NCBI RefSeq assembly: GCF_002575655.3
Contig: NC_053039.3
Location: 223,901,622-223,965,621, forward strand
Length of the DNA stretch: 64,000 nt
Source: Aegilops tauschii subsp. strangulata
Taxonomy: Eukaryota > Streptophyta > Magnoliopsida > Poales > Poaceae
Reading direction: 5' to 3'
Of this stretch, positions 9,942 to 22,939 are shown in pieces; position 1 is the stretch's first letter; every line of letters starts with the position of its first letter. Made by a program: the position numbers and the translations under genes. Under the pieces are notes generated by a model that saw only the letters and a program-made list of their open reading frames with translations, was not told the origin of the DNA and did no database searches.

Positions 9942-12900
9942 TCGAGGCATGAAATACTTGCCCCAGCTAGTGTTTAATAGTAGTTTGGATTATGTCTAAT
10001 TATCCGAACCTTGCCTGTTATCGAGCCCTCTAGGGCTAGTACTCTGTTTGAATCCGTCTATGGGAACTGTTGCTACTTTTGTGTGCCCGTGAATCATCGT
10101 AATTGTTGCCGAAACAGATGCGTCCTCACTAGTTTTATCATATGAGCAGTGTGTGTTTTGATGAAATAGAGTACTCGTTCGAGAACTGTGCGCCGACGTA
10201 TAGATAAGTACTTGTAAACACTGTTGGTGCTACCCCACTTGTAAGCAGTTGTGCAAAACACGGCACATTGGCTCAGCTCGCTTCAACACTAGGCTATCGA
10301 CCAGCTAACAATCAACAATCTGATGTCTGACATATAAGCAACTATGTATCTTGTTACAGTGGTTCATGCAGTTAACTGAGGCCACAATGTAAATTCCAAA
10401 CGTTCACACGCTAGTCCAGCGTTCATGTGGAACACTCACATTAAACTCGGCTTCATAAAAAACTTGAAAAGCATAAGTTAAGCAATTTTATACATCTCAA
10501 TGATTCATAGAACATAACAAACATATACTAGTTAATAGCAAAAGACAAAGTTGTGAGAAGGTTTACAAATCAGGAAAAAACAAGCAAGGCTTCTCTGAGA
10601 TAAGGGCCTCCCGGCAGGCTTAAATTTCCTGGAGTTCACTCTGGTTTTTTCTTGTTGCCACCATCCAGGGTTAGGTTCTCTCATTCCAGAATAACCAATT
10701 ATAATTGTGTTCTCAGCTGGAATGCTGAACTGAACCATGGAGTGTACTGACCAGCTGAAAGTCTTGTGCATTCCACTAAATTTAAGCGCCGCTATTTGCA
10801 GAAATAAGCAGACCACAATGCCTCTTGTCCGCGCACCTGTCCCAAAAACCTCCGTGCAGCCGTGCCAGCTTGTCCTCGGTCCATGGATGAACTAGAGGAA
10901 AGTGCATTCCAGACTAGGATGCAGATGTTTTCGCTCGTCCCTGCACTGCAATCAGGAAGTAAAACGTATGAATCAGCTTCTTTTAGATTGCGTTGGTCAT
11001 TCTACCTAGTAACTACCAATGTAGGAATACCTGGAAGATGGGTGGTTAGACGACGACAACGAGGGATAGCCATCTCATTTTGCGCAGTTCTACTAAAACT
11101 GAGGTGTGTGCTTTTGATTGCGCGGATAGAAACGATACGGAGACAGACATCCCGAAACGATATGGAGACAGACATCCTTGTTTGCGCAAATACGAAATAC
11201 GGTTATTTAAACAGTGACAGATATTTGCAGTGGCGTATGATTAATAGCAGCATCTATTGTGTTATAATTGGCACTAGATTGACAGTATGAAAGTGTCCTT
11301 AAGTAAGTAGCATCACATCACATCAACACTGCCACTAGATTAACATGCAGAACAATAGCATTAGTATTACTGTCATGAGAGTAGCACATGGTCAGTAAAT
11401 GTGCAATCAAATTTGTGTAGTTCCACTGGGATGAAGCAACGTTAGCGGTGTGAGATTTAAGTGTAACTGCAAAAACACAATTCATGGGAAATAAAGCAAG
11501 GCGGAAGCACTTCATAAAATTGTGGTGGCATTGCTTCAATTTATCGACAGCACTAGACCATTACTTATAGTGACATTAGGTGGCATTGCTTAATGCTTCA
11601 TGTGATTTTACATTAACGGTAGCGATATGGGCGTAGGGACAGCAGAGGCATAAAGTGCTGAGGCAGATGTGGTTGCCGATAGCGGCAAACACTCAGGCAG
11701 CATGTCTGCATTTGTCCCATTTTTTATCTCCTCGGCGACATTTTCCTATGTGAGCACAGGAAATCTAGACCTGCTCATTCTCATTTGCGTTGTCCCCCAA
11801 CACCCGTCACTTTCTTTCCTTTTTCAACCAAGAGATAGGTCCACTTCCCCCCACCCTTCGCCATCCACCATGCTTTCTTCGTCTTTTCAACCAAGAGACC
11901 GGTTGGGTAGCCAGTATCTACTACTTTCCCCCGTTTCCTCTTAGAACCAAGTCCTAGATTCATGCTACAGCTTTCCCACTTTCTTCCCTGTTTGAACCAA
12001 CTCTTAGAGTCGACTATATGAACTAGCTTTACCTCTAATAATAGTAAAAGTCTAGGTGGCTTTGGAACAGCGGACGGAAGTAGAAAAAGATCCACACGAA
12101 GCCAAGTGGGGAGCTGGGGCAGTAGAGCAAGGCAGGTTTCGAAGGAATATATACCTGAGGGTCGTCGACATGTGGCAAAGACGGCGTCGGGAGGCCGCAT
12201 CTTGGCCACAATACCGCAGGGAGGAAGAAGGGGTCGGAGGCCCTCCGGAGCCGGCGCTCTCTCGGAGAGAACGGCACGGCCGTCGATTGGGACGCGCGGG
12301 CAGCCGTTGGTCTCCTCCCTCGCCGCCGACGACAGCGTGAACGATGCACCTACACCCCTGCCCCGGTCGAGGTTGTCCGGCCGGATTTGTGACCAGCCGT
12401 GAGCTGAGAGAGAGTATGGCCACCTATGTCTTGCTTAGATCTGGAGAGCATGAGAGAGTGAACGAGAGGAACCCTAGTAAAGCAAGCGCTAAGGCTCCTG
12501 CTTATATATGTAGTGGAGTGCTTTTGTTGTACCAGCTTCAAAAAAATGCGCTCCTACGTGTACCCGTGAGTGGGTGTGAGAGAACTAGTGCGTGCGTGCA
12601 GCGCTTCTCTTCGTGAGAGTACAATATACTATGCCCCAAGAACGTTCGCCACAAGAGTAATAGTATAAGTGTGTGACGTGTGAGCTAAAATAAAATGTGC
12701 GCGACGTCTTTTGTTTCTTAGAAGTTCTGAGGGTAGGGTGTGAAGAGCACATATGTGTGTGACGTCTACCTGCAGATAGACGGTGGGTGCGAGAGGACTC
12801 GGGAGGGTGCATGTGCGTGAGAGAGAGGGGGGCACGTATCAATGCAATGCATGTGTCCATAAATCATTATCCGACAAACGTTCGCCACAAGCCTTTTCCT

Positions 12901-13020
12901 GACGAACGCCGTAAGAACCGTTAGATCGGCATCCGACAGTGTCAGTTTTGCCATGTCATTTAACAGAACAGTCACTCCTCCTACACACAAATCTTCCACG
13001 TGAGTGTTAGCAACTGCCGT
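9942..13020. other. CACTA interior without recognisable genes
   Basis: Mostly noncoding. A minus-strand frame at 10532-10816 (94 aa, containing the segment SGMREPNPGWWQQEK) looks less random than its surroundings and could be an exon remnant, but I cannot name it. A GC-rich stretch at 12050-12420 has overlapping frames on both strands with no family signature. The rest shows nothing I can support. Confidence 0.4.
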
Positions 13021-13289
13021 ATGCTCCCTCCGTTCCAAAATGCAGTGCATATAGCTTTATTGAAAATTCGAACCTCACAAACTTTTACCGAGTTTTCGTG
13101 TACCAAATTGCACATGTAGAATACCCTGTATATATCATTTCATTCATCTTCGAGAGGTAACTATAAAGATGGGGGAGGAGTCTACAAAGAAAGACCATCG
13201 TATCACCTGCAGCAATTTCAACCATCCTTTGGTGTGGAGGAATATCATAGGAACTCTATATGATATGATTTTTATAGGATTTTTTCCTT

Positions 13290-13625
13290 TAGAGCCAATT
13301 GGTTCATAGGAATAGATTCATATACTCCACATTTCAAAGGAAATAAACATGATATCATTTCTATAGCTTTAGAGCCACTTGGTTCATATGAATGGATTCC
13401 TATACTCCCATAATTTCAAAGGAAAATAAACATTAGCGTATATTCAATAGAAAAGTTCCTATGATATGAACCAAATTACATCTCTTTTCTAATCCCTCCT
13501 CATAGGAATTGAGATACATGTCATCTCTAGATTCAATAGAAAAGTTCCTATGATGTCAACCAAATGACATCTCTTTTCCAATCCCTACTCATAGGAATTG
13601 AGATACTCCATATCATCTCTTTCCC
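13290..13625. repeat. short duplicated AT-rich units
   Basis: Two pairs of direct repeats. A ~70-bp unit starting TTTAGAGCCA.TTGGTTCATA occurs at about 13300 and 13369. A ~88-bp unit starting ATTCAATAGAAAAGTTCC occurs at about 13446 and 13533. Possibly an expanded MITE, type unknown. Confidence 0.6.
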
Positions 13626-14605
13626 TACAACTTCCATGTATACATCTTATATTCCTAAATAGCTAGTACAACCCACTAGTAGCTTTTTTCCAAGACATGC
13701 AACTATGGCACAAGAACTATATAGTGTGTGAATAACTTGAAAGATGGTCGCTGGATGAAGCTAATCCGACAGTGCGGAGATGGCAAATCCGAGCACTACC
13801 GGCCGTTGGATATCATCAACATTCCACCAGATCTGCCACATGTACAATTTAGAAGACTCCATGGTTGAACTTAAGCATAATGCACAAACCTCAAAACACA
13901 TGCACTTCTCCTTTGTTCTAGAATCTTCCGTATCATAATTGATTTTTTTTAATGAAATGCCATTATTTGTTTTTTACTTTATGCTTTACAATGCACAACC
14001 CCATGAATCTTAACATTTTTATAAAACTAATTGATTTTGAATGAGATGAATTATAAGAACTAAACGAACATCTACATCATGCATATATGACTCAAAGCTT
14101 TACATGCTATAGTGTGTATTTATTCATAATTTGGTTTCGAAATCTCATGCGTTCAATGCATGTGTGCCTTACTACTAGTTTTGAGTAGAGTAGCAAATTT
14201 CACACGGCCCCGGGCATATCAAAATGCAGGGCCCATGCATCATTGCCTTTCGGTCGAACCTACGTCCACAATTTTTTGTACGTACTATATCTCCACTGGT
14301 CCCCGAACCAAAAATGCTGCCTCGTTCCCCTAAAGCCAAGCGGCCCACACATATTTAAGGCGTCGACTCGAACTCAATCCCTCTCTCGTTTACTACAACG
14401 TGGCCCCGCACACCCTAGTAGTACTCCTACAAACCCTACCGCTGCATGCATCATCGGTTTTCTTCAAGAGGACGAGGGAGAAGCCGATTTGTAGTGGAGG
14501 CGCTTTTCAAAAAAATGATCTGTAGTGGAGACCCCTACCCTAGGGTGCCCTAGGTAGCTGCCGCACGCATCATTGGTTTTCTCTTTTCTTTATGCTCTTG
14601 CGCCC
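13626..14605. other. CACTA interior, nothing recognised
   Basis: AT-rich, no supported gene. The small frame at 14243-14494 lacks any family signature. Confidence 0.4.
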
Positions 14606-14800
14606 TAGAGTGAAATGATGGTTGCTTCATCCGTCCAGCTTAATGCGGGAAAGGTGGGGCTTTGTGATTTGACCCCTCATCGCTCATTTTCTACTACAAC
14701 GGCGCTACGATCGGGGTGCCTCCAATTCCAACCGCTGCTCTGAACTGTAATTTGGTGCATCGCACGTGGAACAAGACGGTGGATGAGCCACATGTTGGCC
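14606..14800 (+). repeat. diverged direct repeat, copy 1
   Basis: Shares an ordered series of motifs with 15325-15500 (TGATGGTTGCTTC.TCCGTC, TTGTGATTTGAC, CTGTTATTTGGTGC-like). The two copies flank the Stowaway-like MITE at 14950. Confidence 0.55.
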
Positions 14801-14949
14801 AAAGGGGTCCTGTTAAGTGTGTCACCATTTCGTGTGCGGACTGACCCTGCTTGAGTCGCTACGCCAACACGACAGGTGCAGCCTACCACTTGGTTTTGCT
14901 CCTTGGTGAATCCCGACTATATTGATCTAAAAAGATACGTACTGAACTA

Positions 14950-15172
14950 CCCTCTCTGTCTCGTTTTTTAGACGTCTCGGTTTATAGGGCATGCACGTAG
15001 TTCTAGGTTATCCATTTGACTAACTAAATCTGAGTTACTATGTCACAAAAAGTATATCATTGGATTATTAAGCGGATGTAGTTTCTAAACATATATTGTT
15101 CATCACATATATAGCCAGTTAAATTCTCAACCTAGAACGACGTGCATGCCATGTAAACCGATATGGAGGAAG
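14950..15172. mobile_element. Stowaway-like (Tc1/Mariner) MITE
   Basis: About 223 bp flanked by TA on both sides. The ends are imperfect inverted repeats: the left reads CCCTCTCTGTCTCG...GGTTTATAGGGCATGCACGT, and the right reads the complement of CTTCCTCCATATCGGTTTAC...GCATGCACGT. No coding capacity. Confidence 0.7.
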
Positions 15173-15324
15173 TATAGTAGTAAAAATGAGGTGATTTTAC
15201 CGAGCGATCGGCGGGGGAGCATGGCCTGTCATGCGGTCCCACGTGTCATGATGTACCAAGGCGATGCACGTGTCCCTCTTGAGGCAGAAGCAATACTACG
15301 TGGTTTGCGATGATGGCGAACCGA

Positions 15325-15500
15325 AGTGTGAAATAATGGTTGCTTCGTCCGTCTGGGAAGGTGCGGCATTGTGATTTGACGTCTCATTGCTCATTACTAC
15401 TACTACTGGGGCGGTACGACTGGTGTGCGTCCTCCTGCTGTTCTGCACTGTTATTTGGTGCTTGACACGTCGACCCGGTTGCTATATGTCCCACATGTCG
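15325..15500 (+). repeat. diverged direct repeat, copy 2
   Basis: Counterpart of 14606-14800. Overlapping frames of 60-118 codons on both strands here show no family signature. Confidence 0.5.
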
Positions 15501-16259
15501 GCGACAGGAAGTACAGAATTCATGAAAGCGAGCGTCGACGGAGGAGTACAAGACACGGCTTGGGTTTTTGCTGCTTCGCGCGATCCATCGATACAAACCC
15601 GGACTAAAAAAGGCGAGGGCGGGTCTTTTCCCGCGTGTGGCATAGTCTGTTCGAGGCAAGGAGGCAGGAAGGGAAACAAGCAAATAAAGGTTGAGGGACT
15701 TAGTTTTGGGAAAATCTGATTTTACGAAGTATGTACCCACTAGGGTTTAAAGGGATCATCTACAAAACATTCATTTTTCCGTTTTATAAGTCTCAATTCT
15801 ACTACTAGCAGTAGTACCATCACATGTTGGATTTCGAGGTGCGTTAGATCACCCGATGCAAGCAGTGTCAAGAGAAAACTCACCAATGCATGTAGAAGTT
15901 CATGGAAATTTAGTGGTCATTCATGCATTCGTTCTAATTAATGCCTCGGTAAACATAACTTCTTGAGAAAAACGAGCGTACTAATTACTTGTGCAAACTA
16001 GGAGTACGAAATTATTTGACCACTCACCGTCTACCTGTGTTGGAGAGATTTTGAAATTGAGCCATAAACTGGAAAGGGGGGAGTAGTAACTTTTGTCTCG
16101 ATTACTATTTGTGGCCTTGTATAGATGCAAAATGTATTTTTTTTATAGTGGCCTTGTATAAGTAAATGGAGGGAGTACTAAAGGACATATATATTCCAAA
16201 CAATATGATAATCTCTCTAACCAGGGTAGTAGGGACGAGGAGTAAACGGAGGGAGTACT
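15501..16259. other. CACTA interior, nothing recognised
   Basis: No supported gene. Single GGAGGGAGTAC motifs at about 16168 and 16250 resemble Stowaway ends but have no partners. Confidence 0.35.
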
Positions 16260-16261
16260 AG

Positions 16262-16415
16262 TAAAATTTTCTCCTCGTCCTGCGAGCCACCGCGCGCGTG
16301 GGCGAGGGAGCGGGCGTAAGGCGTAGTAAGCAAGCTTCACCTCATCCTGCGAGCCACCGCGCCCGTGGGCGGGGGAGACAGCGTACTAAGCAAGCTTCTC
16401 CTCGTTCTGCGAGTT
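16262..16415 (+). repeat. 62-bp tandem repeat
   Basis: Three copies of a GC-rich unit containing TCCTGCGAGCCACCGCGC and AGTAAGCAAGCTTC, starting near 16270, 16332 and 16393. The third copy is partial. Confidence 0.7.
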
Positions 16416-16849
16416 GACGGGACACATCAAAAGTACTCTAGTGTATAGAGCCTTGCCTCTAAGGTAGGCCCCACATGGTTTGCCTCTTTTTTAACATAAC
16501 GCGTCAAGTCGCAATTTGTTTGTTCACCCGTGGTAGATGATCCTCCCTCCATCTAGTGGACAACCAGTACACGTGTCAAGTTACCACGTGGGCTGCCTTT
16601 TCGTACAGAAATGAGCTCCACCGTGTACCCGCGCGGGTGTGGTTGGGAAAGAGACGGGAGTACGTGCGCTATGCGTGCACCTCTTCTCTACGTGCACGTC
16701 CCCCACCTACGTGGGTGTGTGTGAGAGGGACTATAGAGATACAAACCTAGACATAAAGACCGCTACAAACATCAATGTTCTGCTTATCATAGATAAGATT
16801 GATTAGTACCCATAACAATCCATGTCCTTAACAAAGGGTGCATGCACGT

Positions 16850-17090
16850 ATAGGTTGAGTGTGTGTCTTGCGTCGTGTGATGTGTGCATGCAGGCGTGCG
16901 AGTGTTGCGTGCGTGCAAGGGTACATTTCAGTGTTGCATGCATGTGTGCGTACGTGCGTGTGTTCGTGAGTGCATGTGTACGCGTCAGTGTTGCACGCCT
17001 GCATGCGTGTGTGTGTTCGTTATGTGTACGTGTCAGTGTTGCACGCTTGCATGCGTGCGTGCATGTGTACGTGCGGGGTGAGGCTACACG
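16850..17090 (+). repeat. GTGTGCATGCGTGCG-rich low-complexity array
   Basis: Alternating purine-pyrimidine sequence with three copies of CAGTGTTGCA(C/T)GC (about 16928, 16986, 17033). The Cys/Val-rich frames here are artefacts. Such sequence could adopt Z-DNA, which is inference only. Confidence 0.65.
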
Positions 17091-17440
17091 TCAGTCGACT
17101 GACTTTTTCATCTCTGGTCATTAGATTTTCCAGCCGTTGGATACGAAATCAAGGGTCTGCAGTTTATCATCAAACTCCACCCCCCCTGAGCCGCCAGCCA
17201 CCACCGGCCGAACCGCCGGCCCCCGCCGGCCGCGGCCGGCCCGCACCGCCATGCCGCCCCGCCCGCCCGAAACCACTCCTCACCGCCGGTCCGCCGCCGC
17301 ACCGGCCATCCCTCTAGCCCCCCCCCCCCCCGCGACGAGATTTTTCTCCGGCGATCCCCACCCCACCACCCAATCAATGCGCCCCCCACCGCTGGCGACT
17401 GCCAACCAGAGGTCTCACGACTTCGAGTACCCACCGACCA
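17091..17440. other. GC-rich CACTA interior
   Basis: A CCG/CCGCC-rich stretch (17190-17340) with frames open in several phases because of composition. No gene recognised. Confidence 0.4.
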
Positions 17441-17454
17441 CTAATTTATTACCA

Positions 17455-18380
17455 TTTATGTCCTTCATATACGTGCTGACGGGTGGGCCCTGTGGTAATG
17501 TGCGCTGCTGAATGTGGACCGTTTCACTGGTCAATTGATCGTGTCATCAACAAATTACGGAGCTGTATGGTGAGCCAGTGACCGTATGATCACCCTAAAA
17601 TGTATATTATTAACACAGTACAGACTCAAACTACCATTTCTTTCTTTCATATATGGGCTGACAGGTGGGCCCCACGGTTACGTGCTCCGATGGTGCAACA
17701 CTAGTTGCTCCACGTGGAACATTTGACTGGTCAATTGATTGTGTCATCAACAAAATACGGAGTTGTACGGGTGAGCCAGTGACCGTATAATCATGACATG
17801 TATTTTTTTAAACGGTACAGATGCAAGGGCTCATATATACGCGCAAGCACTCACCACTATAAGCGCGCACACGCAGACCGTACCCCTATGAGCACCTTCG
17901 AGAGAGTGGAACAGCATATGATCTTGAGATTTTACGAAGTCACCATAGGTGCCTCGTAGTCGAGTGGAACGTCTCCTCCCACCGAACGCACATCGCCGGA
18001 AATACTGAAATTAACCCAGGATAAATGCGAGCATCGGGACTTTAACCCTGGTGGGCTCGAGAAACCACTGTCCTCCTAACCATCCAACCACATGTTGGTT
18101 AGCACAACAAAATGTATGTGGTGCCGTGATGAGGTTATTCTGAAGTCCAGTGACCATATCGTGCTTTCACTTCAAATACAATGACCGTAAGTGTCGTCAA
18201 CAAAATACGGAGCACGCATCAAATGCAAAGTCCGTCAGTGTCATCAAGAAAATACGGAGACGTATCGTGAGCTATATACCGTATGATCACCACGAGAATG
18301 TATACGGTGACCGTAATGAGCATATTCTGAACTCCAGTGACCGTATAGAGCTTTAGCTTGAAATATAGTGACCGTCATGC
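17455..18380 (+). repeat. direct-repeat cluster with GTGACCGTAT motifs
   Basis: Two ~150-bp copies (about 17470-17600 and 17650-17800) share GACAGGTGGGCCC, CTGGTCAATTGAT and CAACAAAATACGGAG. Shorter copies recur at 18140-18380. The motif CAGTGACC(G/A)TAT appears in each. One copy is split by the SINE at 17804-18111. Possible interior protein-binding array; function unknown. Confidence 0.65.
17804..18111 (-). mobile_element. tRNA-derived SINE
   Basis: On the minus strand the head carries GTGGTTGGATGGTTAGGAGG (A-box region) and GGTTAAAGTCC (plus-strand 18038-18048), which matches the B-box GGTTCRANNCC at all but one position. The tail ends in an A-run (T-run on the plus strand at 17803-17809). 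Short flanking duplications ATGTAT lie at 17798-17803 and 18112-18117. The body matches a repeat I recall as common in wheat. It inserted within a GTGACCGTAT repeat unit. Confidence 0.7.
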
Positions 18381-18654
18381 GTGAATGTGTCGTGGGCATG
18401 CATACTTTTAGAGGGCCGAGAGATAGTTTGTGTGCGTACGTGAAAGTGGTGTAGAAAGAGGGGATGTCCGGTGGAGACAAGGAGAGATATGCCCTTCGTT
18501 TCTCTTTCCCGTGACTAATATTTTAGGAGAATATATAAACATTCACAATGCAGAACAAATATTTTTGGATGCACCATGCAATTAACTTTCATGTATAACA
18601 TTGTACTATTGTATATGCTTATTTTCTTAGTGGCCGATTGCGTGTGTGGTGTGG

Positions 18655-19070
18655 TGGGCACATCATTTCTAGTTGTGGTGGGTCAACATGAGGACTCATG
18701 GGTCGGTTCCATCCTGCGCCACATAGGTTGGATCGAGACGCGTTATACGAAGACCCATGTGGAGGACTCGGCGTACAACACGAAGCTAGCTACCAGACTC
18801 GCAGAGGACTCTATCCCCACTGGTGATAAGCCGACTATATATGATTTGTAACCCTAGGCCCCTAGTATGTTATAGAAGCTTGGGGGCTAGTTCGTCGATA
18901 GTATACACACACGCACATTGCCTGGTATTCACGTATACTTTGTACACACCCCTATCACTAATATACAGTACCAGGAGTAGGCTTCTTCCTCAACTGCAAG
19001 GGTCCGAACTAGGGTAAAACTTTGCCTCGTATTACCATCCAGCCTAATAGTCAGGGATATCCTACCGAAT
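18655..19070 (+). mobile_element. degraded LTR remnant
   Basis: It has LTR-like phrases: TTGTAACCCTAGGCCCC, AAGCTTGGGGGCTAG, and a 3' stretch CTTCCTCAACTGCAAGGGTCCGAAC...GGGTAAA, similar to the end of several Triticeae LTRs. No partner LTR or target duplication was found. Confidence 0.45.
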
Positions 19071-20560
19071 GATATGATGGAATCATATCTGCCAACTACT
19101 AAGAGAGAGGTGTGTCTGCGGGGGCAATGTGTGCGAGAGAGGCCTAAAGATAATGTGCGTGCGGGAGACACGTAGGCACATATATGTGCGTATAGAGGGC
19201 TAGTAGAGACCATGCGTGTGTATATATGCATGTGAGAGAAATAGTGTTTCCCAACTGAGATTAGTGAAAAGAGTGGTACATAGTAGTCAGAAAGAGAGAG
19301 AGATACAGAGAGAGCATGTGCGTGAGACTCCCCGACACCCCGAGAGAGATTGTGAGCATGTGTGAAAGAGAAATGTCGACGCATATAAAGTGTGTGCACT
19401 TATGCGGTAGATAGAGAGATATATAGCGCGCTTGGGAGAACGGGTCGAGGCATAGTGCATCTACGTGTAAAAGGCGGTTCTACGCATTAAATTAAAATAT
19501 AAATGGCATTATTATTTTTGGATGAGATCATGAATTTTGCAAATTGTGTATGGACGAAAATCGGTCTATCAGACACCCATACTCTATTGAATTCTAGCAT
19601 GTGCATGTGTTTATTTCATATTATCGATCCATAGAGCGAGAGCGGTTTGAAATACAGGCAATGGATGCTTTTGCAATTCATATATAAACATTAATTAGTG
19701 CACTCCATGTTGTTCGTGTGAAGCACTTTATACATTTGTCACTTGCATGGATACGTTCCAAATTGCTAGCTACGAGATAGAATACATGTCGAATTCAACA
19801 TAAAGGGTGTTTCGAAGATTCGAATTCATAGGAAGTGCATTCATCTATTTGAACCCGAGATAATGGCATTTGTAAATCAGATGTAAAAGGGGGCATCAAT
19901 CTTTGTTGTGCGTTTGAACATGCTATATATATTCATACGCATGTCTATTTTTTTTGCAACCAAGGAGATTATATCTGGAACCATGCATGAACTGAGGTAA
20001 GTTCATATTTTTTAATATATACTCATGTACAATGTATATTCAAATGTACCACCTCCATTCCAAAATAATCGTAGCTTTAGGATTTTCAAGAGTAAAGATT
20101 TGTGAAGTTTGAAAATCCTGAATGTTCAATTCAAGAGAACCGAAAACGGTAATGCTTCTGCTCCCAAATATCGAACGAAGCGCCAAATAGGCCTCTGGTC
20201 ACCCGAAACCGCGCGAGACTAATGTTTGGTGGTAGGAAATTATTGTCCTGACTCTGGCTCGTGTAGCCTATCGGCCCGATGTCCAAAGGTCCGGGGTAGG
20301 TTTGTAACTTCACCAAGACGCCAGTCTCAACCGCCTCCGAGAAGCATTCATACGCCATGGGCGCCTAAACACCCATGCGCTCGGCCGAAATCTATCCCGC
20401 CCACATTTGGGACACTTGAGATTACTGTCCTCCCCCAACCCGCAATATGTCCGAAATTTTAGATGGGGGCAAAGTTTGTAACTTTCCCCAAATTTCAAAC
20501 AAGCGCGTCCCAAACCAAAACATTGTCCCCCCTTAGTTCCCCGCCTCCCTCCGTTTCCCC
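19071..20560. other. CACTA interior with GAGAGA-rich tract
   Basis: 19080-19440 is rich in GAGA/GTGTG runs. The remainder is AT-rich. 20230-20560 may be the promoter and leader region of the downstream TnpA-like gene. No other gene supported. Confidence 0.35.
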
Positions 20561-22100
20561 ATTCATACTCCGTGGGCGCCAAAACGCCCTCTCCACCAGC
20601 CGCGAAACCCCAGCCTCCTCCGTCCTCCACCCCATAGCGCCCAATCCACCGCCGCCCTCCTCCATCACGCCAGAGCCGGTACCCCGACGTCGTCGTCCAA
20701 TGCAACCGCAACCGCAACGCCCTCAAGGACTTAGCAGCTAAAGCCGAGGTAGAGCTACCTCCACGACGCCGACGCCGACGTGCGCCGTACTAGAACCACC
20801 CCGACCACGCCATCCTGCGCATCACTGCTGCCGCTCCACTGTCGCAACCGTCCACCGCACCGGAGCTGTTCCCGCTACGCCGTCGTTCGCTGCCTCGGAT
20901 CTGCTTCCCCGCCGCCGACAGACGGCCACCGCACCACACTCAACAACTTGGCCATGGGTTCGTCCAAGGCTGCACCGTCCTCCATAACTTCTCGTTTCCG
21001 GCGAACCACAAGAAGATCGCTGGAAAAACAGAAGGAGGACACAGCACTGCCAGCAGAAAGAGGTACTCCTCTTCCCTTATTCATGCAAACCTTACGTCTT
21101 TGCTCACACCGTATTCATCCCACGAAAGAAACTAGTTGAGCGCTTCTTACTGCATCTTCTTCGTGATACTAAATGCACAAGGTTTCCTCCCTTTACTATT
21201 TCACCTTTGCTAGAGGTCAGTAGCCCGCCTGGATTTCAATTCAGGGTCAGTCGAACCGCAATTAAAAGAAGCAGCACCCGCTTAGGCGCGCGGAGCACCT
21301 AGTCCGCCTGTTCGCCGGGGAAGCGGCGCATCGGTGTCTATCATAGGGGTGTCGGGCGCAGGAGCTGCTTGCGCCCGATCTGGAGGTCGGCGGGGCTTGA
21401 ATGGATTGTCGGGGGGCTGTGCCAAGCACGGCGGTGCGGTGAGGTCGAGGGGAGGGCACAGGCAGGGGACTGGGCCGGTGGTCGCTGCCGTTTCGAGGAA
21501 GATCGTCAACACTGACTGGCTGGAGGTAGATGAGGGCGATCCGCCCATTCTTTGTACATCAGACGGTGCAAAAAAAATGGACTGACCTATTTGTTTTCAG
21601 TCGAATGTTATTTTCATAGAATCCAGTAGTAATTTAGTGTGCCATGCATGTTGCAGAGCTATCATGTGTCTCCCGTCATTTATTTCTCACTGACCTACTA
21701 TCTGCTACCTTTACACTGTACTAATTGTGCACACACTTCACCCATACTCACACTATTTTTTTATGCATGGGTATTTCAGACTCTGACGCAGTGTTGATGA
21801 ATGCTGAAAAGAAAAGACAGAAGTCGCTCAAGTGTAATTCGAAGATAAGCACTAAGCGTTTCAGCGCTCTAAAGGATGTAGTGTCAGTAGTTGGAGACAG
21901 TAAACGTAGCTCTGCAGTTGATGATCTCAATTGCCACACACAACCATCCCAGGTGCTTGCTTTAACTTCGCGCTGTCAAATGTGGTTGCATGTTGCATAT
22001 GGTCTCTAGCTTGTATTGCTTCCAATTTGGTTAAATTGCATCTGCTTACTTTACACATTATACCTTTGATAATGACAAGCCTTCCTGTTTTTGATACATA

Positions 22101-22202
22101 CTCCCTCTGTTCGGAATTACTTGTCCAAGAAATGAATGTATCTAGATGTATTTTAGTTGTAGATACATCCATTTTTGTGAAAGTAATTCCGAACGGAGGG
22201 AG
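22101..22202. mobile_element. Stowaway MITE (102 bp)
   Basis: Flanked by TA (22099-22100, 22203-22204). The inverted ends CTCCCTCTGTTCGGAATTAC and GTAATTCCGAACGGAGGGAG pair with one mismatch. It lies in an intron of the amplified exon array. Typical Tc1/Mariner-derived grass MITE. Confidence 0.93.
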
Positions 22203-22939
22203 TACTACATATGTCTATTAACCATGTTCTTACATCAAACTAATGCTCTTTTGTATCCCTCGTCAATCACTTATGATGAGACAGTCACCCGAGTGGGTTA
22301 GTGTGAGACGCCATACTCGTTTAAAGAGTGCAGTGTCATCCTCCCCACATGATTCTCAAGAAACAACAAGGCTAAATGAAGATAGTCAACGTAGCTCTCT
22401 AGTTGATGACCGCAATTCCCCCACACCACCATCACAGGTGCTTTCTCTAACTTCACAGTGTGATATGTGGTTGTATGTTGCATACGGTGTCTAGCTTGTA
22501 ATGCTTCTAATTAGGGTAAATTGCATCTGCTTAGTTTACACATTATACCTGTGAATATGACATGCCTTCCTATTTTTGGTACACACTACATCTATGTGTT
22601 AACCTTGTTCTTACATGAAACTACCTCTCTTCTGTATCCTGCATCAATCACTTACGATGAGTCACCTTTATTCGTTGCATATTGCATATTATTTCTAGCC
22701 TGTTGCCATGTATTGCTTCTAATTTGGTCAAATACATTTGTTAGGGCACCCTTTTAATTTGGCAGAGTGATATTGGTTTCATCTTTCATATGATTTCTAG
22801 CTTGCATTGCTTCTAACAAGTTCAAGCACCTTGTGCTTAGTTTACACTTTATACATCATACATGTCAATATGTCACGCCGTCCTGTTTTTCATACATATT
22901 CCATCCTCCTATCATGCGGCTGCCTTACATGAAAGTAGT

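Noticed and set aside
12035..12423. Overlapping frames on both strands, GC-rich
   Set aside because: Three or more frames are open together, with no recognisable motif or splice context.
13025..13100. Stowaway-type end CTCCCTCCGTTCC
   Set aside because: No matching inverted end was found within a plausible distance, so a complete MITE is not supported.
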